Shown piece by piece: positions 1-8,366 of a stretch of 64,000 nt of DNA (position 1 is the first letter of the stretch; the number at the start of each line of letters is the position of its first letter). The stretch is from an uncultured Carboxylicivirga sp. (GTDB lineage Bacteria; Bacteroidota; Bacteroidia; Bacteroidales; Marinilabiliaceae), in NCBI RefSeq assembly GCF_963668385.1, contig NZ_OY764327.1:2418001-2482000 (forward strand), given 5' to 3'. Made by a program: the position numbers and the translations under genes. Under the pieces are notes generated by a model. The model did no database searches and was not told the origin of the DNA. It saw only the letters and a program-made list of their open reading frames with translations.

Positions 1-68
1 TCCAGAAGTCCTTTAACTATCCAGCCGCCTACATATCCTGTTCCACCTGTTACTAATAGGGTGTTCAT
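1..68 (-). CDS. NAD-dependent epimerase/dehydratase-like protein (N-terminal fragment)
   Basis: Only the first 22 codons lie in the window; the gene runs off the left edge. The start reads MNTLLVTGGTGYVGGW, which is the first beta strand and glycine-rich NAD(P)-binding loop (TGGTGYVG) of an extended short-chain dehydrogenase/reductase. Family members include nucleotide-sugar epimerases and related NAD-dependent oxidoreductases. The substrate cannot be told from this fragment. It is transcribed leftward, like the barrel gene to its right, but a strong terminator lies between them, so it probably has its own promoter in the 50 bp before its start. Confidence 0.75.
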   Translation of the reverse strand, partial: MNTLLVTGGTGYVGGWIVKGLL

Positions 69-118
69 ATCAAGTTATTTTAGGAAGGTTAAATTACTGT
101 TTTCCCCCCATTTATTAA

Positions 119-151
119 AACGAAAAGGCCGGTTCCTCATGGAATCCGGCC
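119..151 (-). terminator. Rho-independent terminator after the barrel gene
   Basis: A GC-rich stem (127-136 with 141-151, one bulged base, loop TCAT) is followed on the minus strand by a T-rich stretch (TTTTCGTTTT). It lies about 35 bp after the stop codon of the outer-membrane barrel gene and separates it from the epimerase gene. Confidence 0.85.
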
Positions 152-186
152 ACTTTCATAAAAGATTTGGGTAATATTTTAACGGA

Positions 187-801
187 TTAAATTCCGAATA
201 ATTTGTATCCAATAGAGAAGGTTAGTACATCAGTGCGTTGACCAATTTGATAATCTGCCAAGTCTGAGATGTCAGATAATCCCCATTCGTAGCGAACATC
301 AGCAGTTAACTTCCAGATTTCAACTCCTGCACCAGCCTGAAATGTCCAGTTGCTTTTTTTGTATTCATCCCATCCTGGAAGATCAGTTTTTGTTTTTGCA
401 ATAAAAGAAGCCACGGGTCCTGCAATACCATATACTTTAATAACTGAAAGATCTAGTATTTGAAGGTTGGCTAGTAACGGAATATCCCATGTATGAAAGT
501 CATTAGTACTAGGTGTAAAACCTCCATCGTAATAGGCTTTCATTTCAGTAGTTTTCTTTGCGTAGTATAATTCAGGTTGAAAAGATAAAGATCCAATTAG
601 TCTTAATTTACCATAGGCTCCAAATAGAAAACCTCCTTTAGCTTCGTTTTTTACATTCTGCAAATCTTCACTAGAAGTAAAATCTGAGATTTTTATTTTA
701 GTCGAGTTAAAACCAGCCTTTAATCCAACTGCTATTCTGTCCTGTGCGTTAATAGTTCCAACAACACCAATTAAGGCTGCTATTATAAAAAGCTTTTTCA
801 T
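187..801 (-). CDS. Outer-membrane beta-barrel protein (PorT/OmpX-like)
   Basis: This 204-residue protein has a clear signal peptide (MKKLFIIAALIGVVGTINAQ, cleavage after NA or AQ) followed by alternating hydrophobic and polar residues. The strand-like segments GLKAGFNSTKI, GGFLFGAYGKLRL, SFQPELYYAKK and FQAGAGVEIWK, and the final strand TFSIGYKLFGI, fit an eight-stranded barrel of the kind Bacteroidota proteins labelled 'porin family/PorT' have. Role unknown: such proteins are structural or are small outer-membrane sensors. The ATG at 801 directly precedes the signal peptide. It is a single gene closed by a terminator at its 3' end. Family assignment is by sequence pattern only. Confidence 0.75.
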   Translation of the reverse strand: MKKLFIIAALIGVVGTINAQDRIAVGLKAGFNSTKIKISDFTSSEDLQNVKNEAKGGFLFGAYGKLRLIGSLSFQPELYYAKKTTEMKAYYDGGFTPSTNDFHTWDIPLLANLQILDLSVIKVYGIAGPVASFIAKTKTDLPGWDEYKKSNWTFQAGAGVEIWKLTADVRYEWGLSDISDLADYQIGQRTDVLTFSIGYKLFGI

Positions 802-896
802 TTTAATTAGGTTTTACAATCCGTTTTTGGATGTTACATTGATTAGACAAACCAAGAAATGTTTACACGTATAAAAAAATACAAAAAAGTGTAATG

Positions 897-1358
897 TTAG
901 TATGTAATGGTCTTATTCTGAAAATTAAAAACCATGTAGTTTTTGTCGTCGATGAATAGTGTTAAGGTTTTTTTATCAACAATTGTAAAGCCAATAGATT
1001 TTTGTAATAAGGTGAGAAAGTAAAAATCCCATTCCGTTGAGCAAGAAGCTTCGGAACAATTGGTTCGTGTAAATTCAATTGTTTCGTCTTGATTGGCAAT
1101 ATATGAACCAGAACAACTATTTTTAGATAGGAAAAGTGTATATTCTTCTGTTTTTGGAAAAGATACACTAATGTCGTTAGTGTCTAGTTCACTTGTGGTA
1201 GGGAATGATGGTGCTACTACTTCTGTTAATTCCCATTTGTCTTCCAATAAAAAAGTGGAAGTAATAAAAGGATCGTCAGTTGTAGAACACGCAAACATCA
1301 AACCAATAATAAAGGCTGTAAATAGATAACGAATGTATTTAATTTGGCTTTGATTCAT
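897..1358 (-). CDS. Lipoprotein with META/lipocalin-like domain
   Basis: The preferred ATG at 1358 gives 153 residues. A longer reading from TTG at 1379 adds seven residues without a better signal. The N-terminus has a lipoprotein signal (hydrophobic core then LMFAC, lipobox cysteine about residue 24). The mature part contains KWELTEV, a YTLFLSKNSCSGSY hairpin and a C-terminal TLTLFIDDKNYMVF strand pair, resembling META/HslJ-like or lipocalin-like small beta barrels of Bacteroidota. Three further cysteines (NSC, NCSEASCS) could form disulfides. It follows the anti-sigma gene by about 60 bp on the same strand and may be the last gene of that transcript. No enzymatic role can be claimed. Confidence 0.65.
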   Translation of the reverse strand: MNQSQIKYIRYLFTAFIIGLMFACSTTDDPFITSTFLLEDKWELTEVVAPSFPTTSELDTNDISVSFPKTEEYTLFLSKNSCSGSYIANQDETIEFTRTNCSEASCSTEWDFYFLTLLQKSIGFTIVDKKTLTLFIDDKNYMVFNFQNKTITY

Positions 1359-1420
1359 TTGTATAGACCTATGTCTCAAAGATAATTAAATTTATAGATG
1401 GCTGGTTATATTAAGGCCAC

Positions 1421-2752
1421 CTAGTTGTTTTGGGAAGGTGCAAGAAATTGAAGTTTTATTTTTACTTCGTCTTGCACAGGCATACCATATCTTAAGGCTG
1501 GCTTCCAAAGTGGTCCTTTTTTAATTAATCGGATAGTTTCGATGGAAAAATCATCGTTAGGTGATCGTTTAATAATAATATCCTGCACATCACCTTTGTC
1601 TGAAATGATAATATTTGCCACAACCGTTTCTTTTTTGCCACTTCCACTAGCGGGATATCGCATATTTTTAAGAATTTCATCGAGGTATGCATCCATTCCC
1701 ATTTCAGGTTCGGCAGAAATATAATCTTCTTGAATAGTCAATTCTTCAGGTGAGATAGATTGAACTTCGCTTAGTGAATAAAATTCCTCATTAAGAGTAA
1801 AGTTAAGTGAATCTTCACTGTTACGTATCATTTCTGATGGCTTATATCCTATAAAGGATGTAACAATGGTTTGTGAGCTATCATTAATAGGGTAATTGAG
1901 TTCGTAGCTTCCATCAGCATTTGAAAGGGTTGCATGCGATGTACCTTTGATTTGAATGTTGGCTCCTTGTACCGGATGTTGATATTGGTCTTTAACTTTA
2001 CCACGAATAGTTACCAGTTCTATTTGCCCGTATCCACCACCTGCAAAAGATTCGCCTTTGAGAGTGCCTGTTACTGATATGTTATTACTATCGATGCATT
2101 CACGGCTATAAGCGGTAGTAATGTTTTGTTGAGGTTCAATGGTTGTTGTTTTTAATCTTAATCGTTTAGCTTTGCTTAAAGCAGGTTGATGAATGACTTT
2201 ATTGGATGATGTAATCTCGTCTTCTTGATTTATAGTATTTTCTTCTCTTGAGGTGTGATCAGCTAAGATCATTTCGCTTTTATCATCAGGTTGTTTCGAA
2301 GTACTCTCATTACTTTCTAGTCGAACAGACTCAGGCTGTACTGCTACCTTATCAATTATTGCTTTTTTAGTTGTAACAGGTTCCTTGGGTAAGTCCATGT
2401 GAACTTCACTGCTTTCGGAGACTAAAACAGGTTGGCTGGGCTGCAGTAGCCATAAAGTGGAAATCAATCCAAGAATAACAATAATACTGGCTGCAATAGC
2501 CAAAGACTTTTTATGTAGAAACCTTACATTATATGATTTGACAGGATTGATTGTGTTTTTAAGGAAGGCTAGCTCTTCTTCTATTTCGTTTTCGTTGAAA
2601 TGTTTGAGACCATCGAAAGCATCTGATTCAAAAGCATCGTTCAACAAATTTCGCTCAAAGGCATGTTGATCTGAGGCATTCATTTTTCCTTTCAGATACT
2701 TGAAAAATGTTGCCAGTGTATTTATTTTGTTATGATCTTCAGACCTATTCAT
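1421..2752 (-). CDS. Membrane anti-sigma-like protein with CarboxypepD_reg and TonB C-terminal domains
   Basis: The ATG at 2752 gives 443 residues and overlaps the sigma-factor gene by 8 bp, the usual sign of a coupled sigma/anti-sigma pair. A charged cytoplasmic N-terminal part (about 1-80) is followed by one membrane helix (about 83-104), then a long polar linker (105-245). After that come a carboxypeptidase-regulatory-like beta sandwich (about 248-320; VTIRGKVKDQYQHPVQGANI ... SYEL) and a TonB C-terminal-like domain (about 352-437; YPASGSGKKETVVANIIISD, then LWKPALRYGMPV). The zinc HxxxCxxC motif of classical anti-sigma factors is absent. I infer that it holds the sigma factor at the inner membrane and senses a periplasmic or outer-membrane state. 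It is not a FecR-type regulator, and its TonB-like end is unusual. Confidence 0.75.
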   Translation of the reverse strand: MNRSEDHNKINTLATFFKYLKGKMNASDQHAFERNLLNDAFESDAFDGLKHFNENEIEEELAFLKNTINPVKSYNVRFLHKKSLAIAASIIVILGLISTLWLLQPSQPVLVSESSEVHMDLPKEPVTTKKAIIDKVAVQPESVRLESNESTSKQPDDKSEMILADHTSREENTINQEDEITSSNKVIHQPALSKAKRLRLKTTTIEPQQNITTAYSRECIDSNNISVTGTLKGESFAGGGYGQIELVTIRGKVKDQYQHPVQGANIQIKGTSHATLSNADGSYELNYPINDSSQTIVTSFIGYKPSEMIRNSEDSLNFTLNEEFYSLSEVQSISPEELTIQEDYISAEPEMGMDAYLDEILKNMRYPASGSGKKETVVANIIISDKGDVQDIIIKRSPNDDFSIETIRLIKKGPLWKPALRYGMPVQDEVKIKLQFLAPSQNN

Positions 2753-3329
2753 GTTTTGATTCAATGCAAATTTTTAAATTTCGCTTACCATTCTGAATAT
2801 AGCTCTTCACCTTTTTAACATCAAGTGTAAGTTTCTCACTTATTTCTTTATAGCAAAGTTCTTTAAAATAAAACAATTCAATACAACTTCGTTGTCTGTC
2901 TTTTAGTTTTTCAAGGCATTCTTTTAGTCGTAAATCCAACTCATTAGGCTCCCAATCATTTACAGGATGCATCTCTTGCTCATTTTCCATAAAATGAAGT
3001 TCACTTTTTTCGTATTCTAATGAATTCTTTTTTAAACTCTGCTCTTTTCGAAGCTGCATCAGGCAGTAATTTTTGGCAACAACATACAGCCATGGCTTAA
3101 AATCGTTTATTTCTTTATTTAGAATTTCTTTATTGATCTTTTCAAAGATACCTAATACAGCATCCTGAGCATCTTGTTTGTTTTTTAGGTATTTCAGGCA
3201 AACTCCATAGACCAAATGCATATATCTTTCGTAGAGTTGTCCCAGAAAATCGGAATTTTGTGTGTCTACAAATTTTCGGATCAACTGATCGTCACTTAAT
3301 GGTTTAATTTTAAATAAATTTTGAATCAT
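2745..3329 (-). CDS. ECF-type RNA polymerase sigma factor
   Basis: The ATG at 3329 gives 194 residues, typical for ECF sigma-70 factors. Region 2 is seen in QLYERYMHLVYGVCLKYLKN and the following DAQDAVLGIFEKI, and the core-binding segment continues to FKPWLYVVAKNYCLMQLRK. Region 4 is seen in LKDRQRSCIELFYFKELCYK with the helix-turn-helix EISEKLTLDVKKVKSYIQNGKRNLK. A 13-residue upstream extension is possible but lacks sigma features. The 3' end overlaps the anti-sigma gene by 8 bp. The vWA gene on the other strand starts about 110 bp away, so the shared region could carry autoregulated divergent promoters. No target promoter sequence could be assigned. Confidence 0.92.
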   Translation of the reverse strand: MIQNLFKIKPLSDDQLIRKFVDTQNSDFLGQLYERYMHLVYGVCLKYLKNKQDAQDAVLGIFEKINKEILNKEINDFKPWLYVVAKNYCLMQLRKEQSLKKNSLEYEKSELHFMENEQEMHPVNDWEPNELDLRLKECLEKLKDRQRSCIELFYFKELCYKEISEKLTLDVKKVKSYIQNGKRNLKICIESKHE

Positions 3330-3437
3330 ATATGCTTGAGAATTGTCTAAAAATAGAAAAAATATCAAAATGTTTTATGGAATCTCATAATTGGGTGCAT
3401 CCTGTAATTGAAAATGTGTAACTAAAATTTATTTATT

Positions 3438-5309
3438 ATGAGACAGATTACATTAATATCAATGATATTTTTCTTTATGGGATTTACGATGATGGCGCAA
3501 ATCAATGTAAAAGGACTAGTAAAGGATGAACAGGGTAATTTATTGCCCGGAGTTACTGTTTTAGTAAAAGGAACTCAAAATGGAGTGGTGACCGATGTGG
3601 CCGGCGAATATCAAATTGAAGTAAATACCAATTCTGATATTCTTGTTTTTTCATTTATAGGAATGATTACTCAGGAGATTGCAGTAAAAGGTAAAAGTGT
3701 AATTAATGTAGTAATGCAAAATGATGTTGTTGCCCTCGATGAATTGGTTATAGTTGGTTATGGTGTCCAAAAGAAGTCGTGTGTGACCGGTTCTGTAATG
3801 AGCGTTGCACCAGGTATACGAATCCGGGGAAGTAGGAGTTGTGGATCGTATCAATCCGATTATAATACAGAGAGTTATGCTTCGGTAAAAGAAAGCGGAT
3901 ATAAGAAAGTAACAGATGAACCTTTGTCAACCTTCTCGGTGGATGTTGATCGAGCTAGCTATACCAATGTTCGTCGTTTCTTAAATCAGGGGCAACTGCC
4001 ACCTGCAGGATCAGTAAGGGTGGAAGAGATGATTAATTATTTCAATTATGATTATAAAAAGCCAACAGGTAATGATCCTTTTGCTGTTGCTTCGGAGTTA
4101 GCTTCTTGCCCGTGGAATGAGGAACATTATCTTTTAAAAGTTGGATTGAAAGGGAAAGAAATTGAGAAAAAAAATCTTCCACCTTCTAATCTGGTATTTT
4201 TGATAGATGTATCTGGTTCGATGAATGCCCAAAATAAGCTACCCTTGTTAAAATCATCTTTCCGTTTACTAGTTAATGAACTTAGACCTGAGGATCATGT
4301 ATCGATTGTGGTTTATGCAGGGGCAGCTGGTTTAGTGTTGGAACCCACTTCGGGAAGTGATAAAAAAACAATTCTTGATGCCTTGGATCGCCTGCAAGCA
4401 GGTGGATCAACCGCTGGTGGAGCAGGATTACAATTGGCTTATCAAACAGCTAAAGAAAACTTTGTGGAAGAAGGCAATAATCGAATAATATTGGCAACCG
4501 ACGGAGATTTTAATGTGGGGGCCAGTTCTAATGCATCAATGGAAGAGATGGTTTCGATAGAAAAAGAGCATGGTATTTATGTTACCGTTTTAGGTTTTGG
4601 CATGGGAAATTTTAAAGACGATCGAATGGAGATTATTGCGGATAAGGGAAATGGTAATTACGCCTATATCGATAATTTACAGGAAGCGCAAAAAACACTG
4701 GTGAGTGAATTTGGTGGAACTCTATTCACCATTGCCAAGGATGTGAAATTTCAGATTGAATTTAATCCTCAAAAGGTGTTAGCTTATCGCTTAATTGGAT
4801 ATGAAAACCGTTTGTTGAATAATGAAGATTTTAATGATGATACCAAAGACGCCGGTGAAATAGGAGCCGGTCATACCGTAACTGCTTTGTATGAAATCAT
4901 TCCACAAGGGGCTTCAGATGTTAACGATTGGGTGAAATCTGTTGATCAATTAAAATATCAGAAAAAGAAATTGGAACAGAATGCTGATAATAGTGATGAA
5001 TGGTTGACATTAAAACTGAGATATAAAAAGCCGGATGGGCGTAAAAGTAAATTAATGGAGTATGTTATTAAAGGTACTGTTGATAAGTTTGAGGATGCTA
5101 GTGATGATTTTCGTTTTGCAGCTTCGGTAGCTGCTTTTGGAATGAAATTAAGCGATTCGGAATACATCAGTAATATGAATTATCAGGATATGCAATCTAT
5201 AGCCAAATTGGCAAGAGGTGAAGATGAAGAAGGATTTAAGGCTGAGATGGTTCGCTTGATAAAAACAGCAGAGTCGTTGAGTAAGCAGGTGGCTGATATA
5301 ACTGATTAG
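3438..5309 (+). CDS. YfbK-like von Willebrand factor A protein with SusC-type N-terminal domain
   Basis: The 623-residue product has a signal peptide (residues 1-20, ending MMAQ). A CarboxypepD_reg-like domain follows (about 22-95; INVKGLVKDEQGNLLPGVTV, then VVTDVAGEYQI), and then a short stretch resembling the SusC plug entry (VVALDELVIVGYGVQKK, about 100-120). A YfbK-type N-terminal segment (SVDVDRASYTNVRRFLNQG) leads to a vWA domain (about 255-435) with an intact metal site: DVSGSMN, the AGGSTAGG loop threonine and ATDGDFN. The C-terminus matches DUF3520-type tails. It is exported and probably acts in the periplasm or at the cell surface in metal-dependent protein binding. It is divergent from the sigma/anti-sigma pair, which may control it. 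Confidence 0.85.
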   Translation: MRQITLISMIFFFMGFTMMAQINVKGLVKDEQGNLLPGVTVLVKGTQNGVVTDVAGEYQIEVNTNSDILVFSFIGMITQEIAVKGKSVINVVMQNDVVALDELVIVGYGVQKKSCVTGSVMSVAPGIRIRGSRSCGSYQSDYNTESYASVKESGYKKVTDEPLSTFSVDVDRASYTNVRRFLNQGQLPPAGSVRVEEMINYFNYDYKKPTGNDPFAVASELASCPWNEEHYLLKVGLKGKEIEKKNLPPSNLVFLIDVSGSMNAQNKLPLLKSSFRLLVNELRPEDHVSIVVYAGAAGLVLEPTSGSDKKTILDALDRLQAGGSTAGGAGLQLAYQTAKENFVEEGNNRIILATDGDFNVGASSNASMEEMVSIEKEHGIYVTVLGFGMGNFKDDRMEIIADKGNGNYAYIDNLQEAQKTLVSEFGGTLFTIAKDVKFQIEFNPQKVLAYRLIGYENRLLNNEDFNDDTKDAGEIGAGHTVTALYEIIPQGASDVNDWVKSVDQLKYQKKKLEQNADNSDEWLTLKLRYKKPDGRKSKLMEYVIKGTVDKFEDASDDFRFAASVAAFGMKLSDSEYISNMNYQDMQSIAKLARGEDEEGFKAEMVRLIKTAESLSKQVADITD

Positions 5310-5384
5310 GCAATTATTCAATGAGTCCATTTTTGATGAGTTGATTCCCAATTCTCAGCTGTAAAAGTTAAAGGGTAAAAACAA

Positions 5385-5424
5385 AAAAAGCTAATGGCCG
5401 TCAGTTGATAGCTATTAGCTTTTT
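5385..5424. terminator. Bidirectional terminator between the vWA gene and aroA
   Basis: A 14-bp stem (5385-5398 with 5411-5424, one G-T pair, 12-nt loop) is flanked by A-rich and T-rich tracts on opposite sides, so it can end transcription of both converging genes. Confidence 0.8.
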
Positions 5425-5443
5425 ATATTTTAAAATTTCGAAA

Positions 5444-6667
5444 TTACTCTACAGAGTTGATACCAACCAATTTTAAATCTTCCCAGTAATGAGGGTAAGA
5501 TTTGGTAACTACCATTGGGTCATTAATAATTATATTTAACCCACAGAAAGCAGCTGGCGCAAAAGCCATTGCCATACGGTGGTCTTTATAAGTATCAATT
5601 TCAATACTGCCGTTAACATCTACTTTATCACCATTCCAAATCAGATTATCTACTTGGTTCGACTCTAATTTATAACCCATTTTACCTAATTCATTAATCA
5701 AAGCTGATATACGATCTGTTTCCTTGATTTTAAGAGTTTGTAAACCTGTAAATTGAAAAGGAACATTTAGTAAACAACAGGTAACTGCAACGGTTTGTGC
5801 CAAATCAGGCTCGTTAATAAAATCGTAATTTAACTTATTACATTTTTTGCCTGTATTAACTAATTGAACTCCTTTTTGCGAAAATTTGGTTGTGATACCT
5901 AGTTCTTTAAAAATCTTTTGAACATTTGAATCACCTTGCAGACTATACCTTTTCAAGCCTTTTAATGTAATAGCTAATTCTGGGTTCAAAGCAGCCACTT
6001 CGTACCAGTAGCTGGCTGCACTCCAATCTGACTCAACTGTTGTTTGAATTGGTTTGTAACTAGCCTGAGGTATAATAATAGAATTGTTTTTCCAAATACC
6101 AGTAACACCAAACTCTTTCATTAAAGCAAGGGTCATATTCAAATAGGGTTTTGATATAATATCGCCTGTAAGAGTAAGCGTTAGACCATCTTCAATAGTT
6201 GGAGCAATCATCATCAATGCTGATATATATTGACTGCTTATGTTTCCGGGTAACTCCAGATCACCACCTTTTAACGAACATCCATAAATGCGCAATGGAG
6301 GATAGCCTTCGTTTTCGATATATTCTATTTTGGCACCTAACTTAGTTAAGGCATCAACCAAAATTTTTATAGGTCTTTGCTTCATACGCGAAGAACCAGT
6401 TATTACCCATTCTCCAACAATCTTTGACAAAAATGCAGTTAAAAATCGCATGGATGTTCCGGCTGCACCAACATCGAAAGTGCTGGTTTCGGAATTCAGA
6501 ACCTTAAGCATGACCTTTGTATCATCACTGTCCGACAGGTTTTTGATTTCGAATGGGCTGTAGCTTAATGCATTCAGGAGTAATAATCGGTTGCTAAGAC
6601 TTTTTGAGGCAGGTAACTGTATTTGAATACTTTCTGCTTTTTTTTCAAACTGAAGCGTATATTGCAT
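5444..6667 (-). CDS. aroA: 3-phosphoshikimate 1-carboxyvinyltransferase (EPSP synthase)
   Basis: This enzyme transfers the enolpyruvyl group of PEP to shikimate 3-phosphate, the sixth step of the shikimate pathway, in the cytoplasm. The ATG at 6667 gives 407 residues; a longer reading that runs into aroB is not needed. Motifs present: PASKSLSNRLLLLNALS (substrate-binding Lys and Ser), GAAGTSMRFLTAF (PEP loop), RPIKILVDALTKLGA, the catalytic region INEPDLAQTVAV, the IKETDRISAL segment and DHRMAMAFAP near the end. The usual PEP-loop text GNAGTAMRPL is changed here at three positions (Asn to Ala, Ala to Ser, Pro to Phe). The start lies 2 bp after the aroB stop, so the two genes are co-transcribed. 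Confidence 0.95.
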   Translation of the reverse strand: MQYTLQFEKKAESIQIQLPASKSLSNRLLLLNALSYSPFEIKNLSDSDDTKVMLKVLNSETSTFDVGAAGTSMRFLTAFLSKIVGEWVITGSSRMKQRPIKILVDALTKLGAKIEYIENEGYPPLRIYGCSLKGGDLELPGNISSQYISALMMIAPTIEDGLTLTLTGDIISKPYLNMTLALMKEFGVTGIWKNNSIIIPQASYKPIQTTVESDWSAASYWYEVAALNPELAITLKGLKRYSLQGDSNVQKIFKELGITTKFSQKGVQLVNTGKKCNKLNYDFINEPDLAQTVAVTCCLLNVPFQFTGLQTLKIKETDRISALINELGKMGYKLESNQVDNLIWNGDKVDVNGSIEIDTYKDHRMAMAFAPAAFCGLNIIINDPMVVTKSYPHYWEDLKLVGINSVE

Positions 6668-6669
6668 TG

Positions 6670-7746
6670 CTAATGTGATTTGTAGTTGTTGTAAAAGTAC
6701 AAGGCATCGTAAACTTCCTTTTGGCTTGCCTGGCAATTTATTTGAATCTTACCAATTTCTTCAAGTAGGGTAAAGTTAATTTTGTTGTCTTCGTTCTTTT
6801 TATCATGCGTCATTAGGCGGTATAGCTCGTCATACTTGTCTTCTGTAAATTCGAAATGACCATAGATAGCTTCCAGTTGTTCGGCCAGTTCCAATACTTT
6901 AGGCATTGGAAAACCCAAACGAGTGTGCGATAAGTACAATTCACAAATCATACCAAAGGCTACAGCATATCCATGTAAAATTGGTCGCCCTTCGTACATG
7001 GCCATACTTTCAAATGCATGTCCATAAGTATGGCCAAAGTTTAATGCTTTGCGGATATGGTTTTCAGTAGGGTCGCTCTGCACAAAATGATCTTTAATGC
7101 GAATAGAATTGGCAACTAATTCTTTTAATCGGATTAAGTCCGGCTTAAAAATATCGAATTCTTTTAGTTCATCCCATGTATCGGAAGAATAGATAAAAGC
7201 ATGCTTAATCATTTCTGCAAAACCCGAAATGATATTTGGTTGATCAAGAGTTTCGAGAAAGCTGGTATCAATCAAAACAGCTGTGGCTTGATTAAATACA
7301 CCTACTTCATTTTTTAATCCGGCAAAATTAATTCCTGTTTTTCCACCAATAGAAGCATCTACTTGCGAAAGTAATGTAGTTGGTATGTTAATAAACTGGA
7401 TGCCACGTTTAAATGTTGAAGCAGCAAATCCTCCTAAATCACAAGGCATACCACCACCTAAAGTAACCAGCAAAGATTTACGATCGGCGCCTCCGTCACT
7501 AAGTAATTTCCATACTTTTTCAGCAGCAGCCAAACCTTTATTATTGTCTCCATCGGGGATAATAACAGTGCGCTCAGGACAAAGTCCCATCACTTTTTCA
7601 ATTTTATGAAAGCAATGTTTATAGCTTTCAGTATCTGATAATAGAAACACTTTGCCTTCCGGAAAATTGGCAATCAGGTGTTCAATGTCTGTTGTCAGAT
7701 CATCAACGATAAATACATTTGACTCTGTCGATAGTAGCGGAAACAT
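6670..7746 (-). CDS. aroB: 3-dehydroquinate synthase
   Basis: AroB converts DAHP to 3-dehydroquinate, the second shikimate-pathway step, using NAD+ and a divalent metal. The 358-residue length is normal. Visible motifs are the NAD-binding loop GDNNKG, LGGGMPCDLGGFAASTFKRG, the phosphate-binding NIPTTLLSQVDASIGGKTG, the metal ligands in GFAEMIKHA and LNFGHTYGHAFE, and the third ligand in ILHGYAVAFGM. It is the first gene of a two-gene aroB-aroA unit. A TATTTTTG promoter box about 25 bp ahead of the start fits a primary promoter. Confidence 0.97.
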   Translation of the reverse strand: MFPLLSTESNVFIVDDLTTDIEHLIANFPEGKVFLLSDTESYKHCFHKIEKVMGLCPERTVIIPDGDNNKGLAAAEKVWKLLSDGGADRKSLLVTLGGGMPCDLGGFAASTFKRGIQFINIPTTLLSQVDASIGGKTGINFAGLKNEVGVFNQATAVLIDTSFLETLDQPNIISGFAEMIKHAFIYSSDTWDELKEFDIFKPDLIRLKELVANSIRIKDHFVQSDPTENHIRKALNFGHTYGHAFESMAMYEGRPILHGYAVAFGMICELYLSHTRLGFPMPKVLELAEQLEAIYGHFEFTEDKYDELYRLMTHDKKNEDNKINFTLLEEIGKIQINCQASQKEVYDALYFYNNYKSH

Positions 7747-7770
7747 TGGTCAGTTTTAAATATTGAATTG

Positions 7771-7778
7771 CAAAAATA
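7771..7778 (-). promoter_or_regulatory. Candidate -7 box (TATTTTTG) for aroB-aroA
   Basis: On the minus strand the box TATTTTTG fits the Bacteroidota consensus TAnnTTTG exactly and lies about 25 bp before the aroB start. No clear TTTG -33 box is present at the expected spacing. Confidence 0.45.
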
Positions 7779-7899
7779 GTTAATTTTGGGAATTAGGAAC
7801 AGGTTTTTAGTTATGATTAAATTTTTATAACGATTCGTAATTTAATAGACTAAAATCCTTATGGTTTTAAAAGTTGCTGACGAAAATAATTAAAATTTG

Positions 7900-8358
7900 A
7901 TGAGTACAATATTTAATAATAAAAAGCAGGTTGGTTCACGAAGTATTTGGCTGACTCTTTTGGTGCTAATTGCACTTGGTTTAGTTGCAGGTTATTATTT
8001 GTTAGTTGATAACAGAGATACGAATTGGGAGTTTGGATTATGGGCTTTTCTGGTTGTAACGTTGTTATTTTTCTATTTTGGAGGATTTTATTATGTTGAA
8101 GCCAATTTAACTGCTGAAAAGATCGATATAAAATATTACAACCTATTTCCTTTTGGACGACAGTATAAACGAATTCTGGTTCCAACGGATAAAGTTAAGA
8201 AAATTAAAGTTAAAAACGGTCTGGGTAACCTTGGGAGAAAGTTAGTAATTGAAGGTGTTATTCAAGGTCGTTATGCTTTGTTTCCTTCAGTGGGATTATC
8301 GGCTTGTAATAAAGAACAGATACAAGAATTAAGAAAATTCATAAAAAGACTCAACTAA
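7900..8358 (+). CDS. Small membrane protein with PH-like C-terminal domain, function unknown
   Basis: The ATG at 7900 (codon before it is TTG) gives 153 residues. Two membrane helices lie at about 17-37 and 48-68 (WLTLLVLIALGLVAGYYLL; LWAFLVVTLLFFYFGGFYYV). The rest is a basic beta-rich cytoplasmic segment (KIDIKYYNLFPFGRQYKRIL, then VPTDKVKKIKVKNGL) ending in a helix (QIQELRKFIKRLN). This layout matches bacterial PH-domain membrane proteins of unknown function. It is followed after 8 bp by an outer-membrane barrel gene on the same strand, so the two are probably co-transcribed. No specific function is recognised. Confidence 0.7.
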   Translation: MSTIFNNKKQVGSRSIWLTLLVLIALGLVAGYYLLVDNRDTNWEFGLWAFLVVTLLFFYFGGFYYVEANLTAEKIDIKYYNLFPFGRQYKRILVPTDKVKKIKVKNGLGNLGRKLVIEGVIQGRYALFPSVGLSACNKEQIQELRKFIKRLN

Positions 8359-8366
8359 GAAATACC

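Noticed and set aside
6668-6736. 23-residue N-terminal extension of AroA
   Set aside because: It overlaps the aroB coding end and has no conserved residues; the ATG at 6667 starts just before the conserved core.
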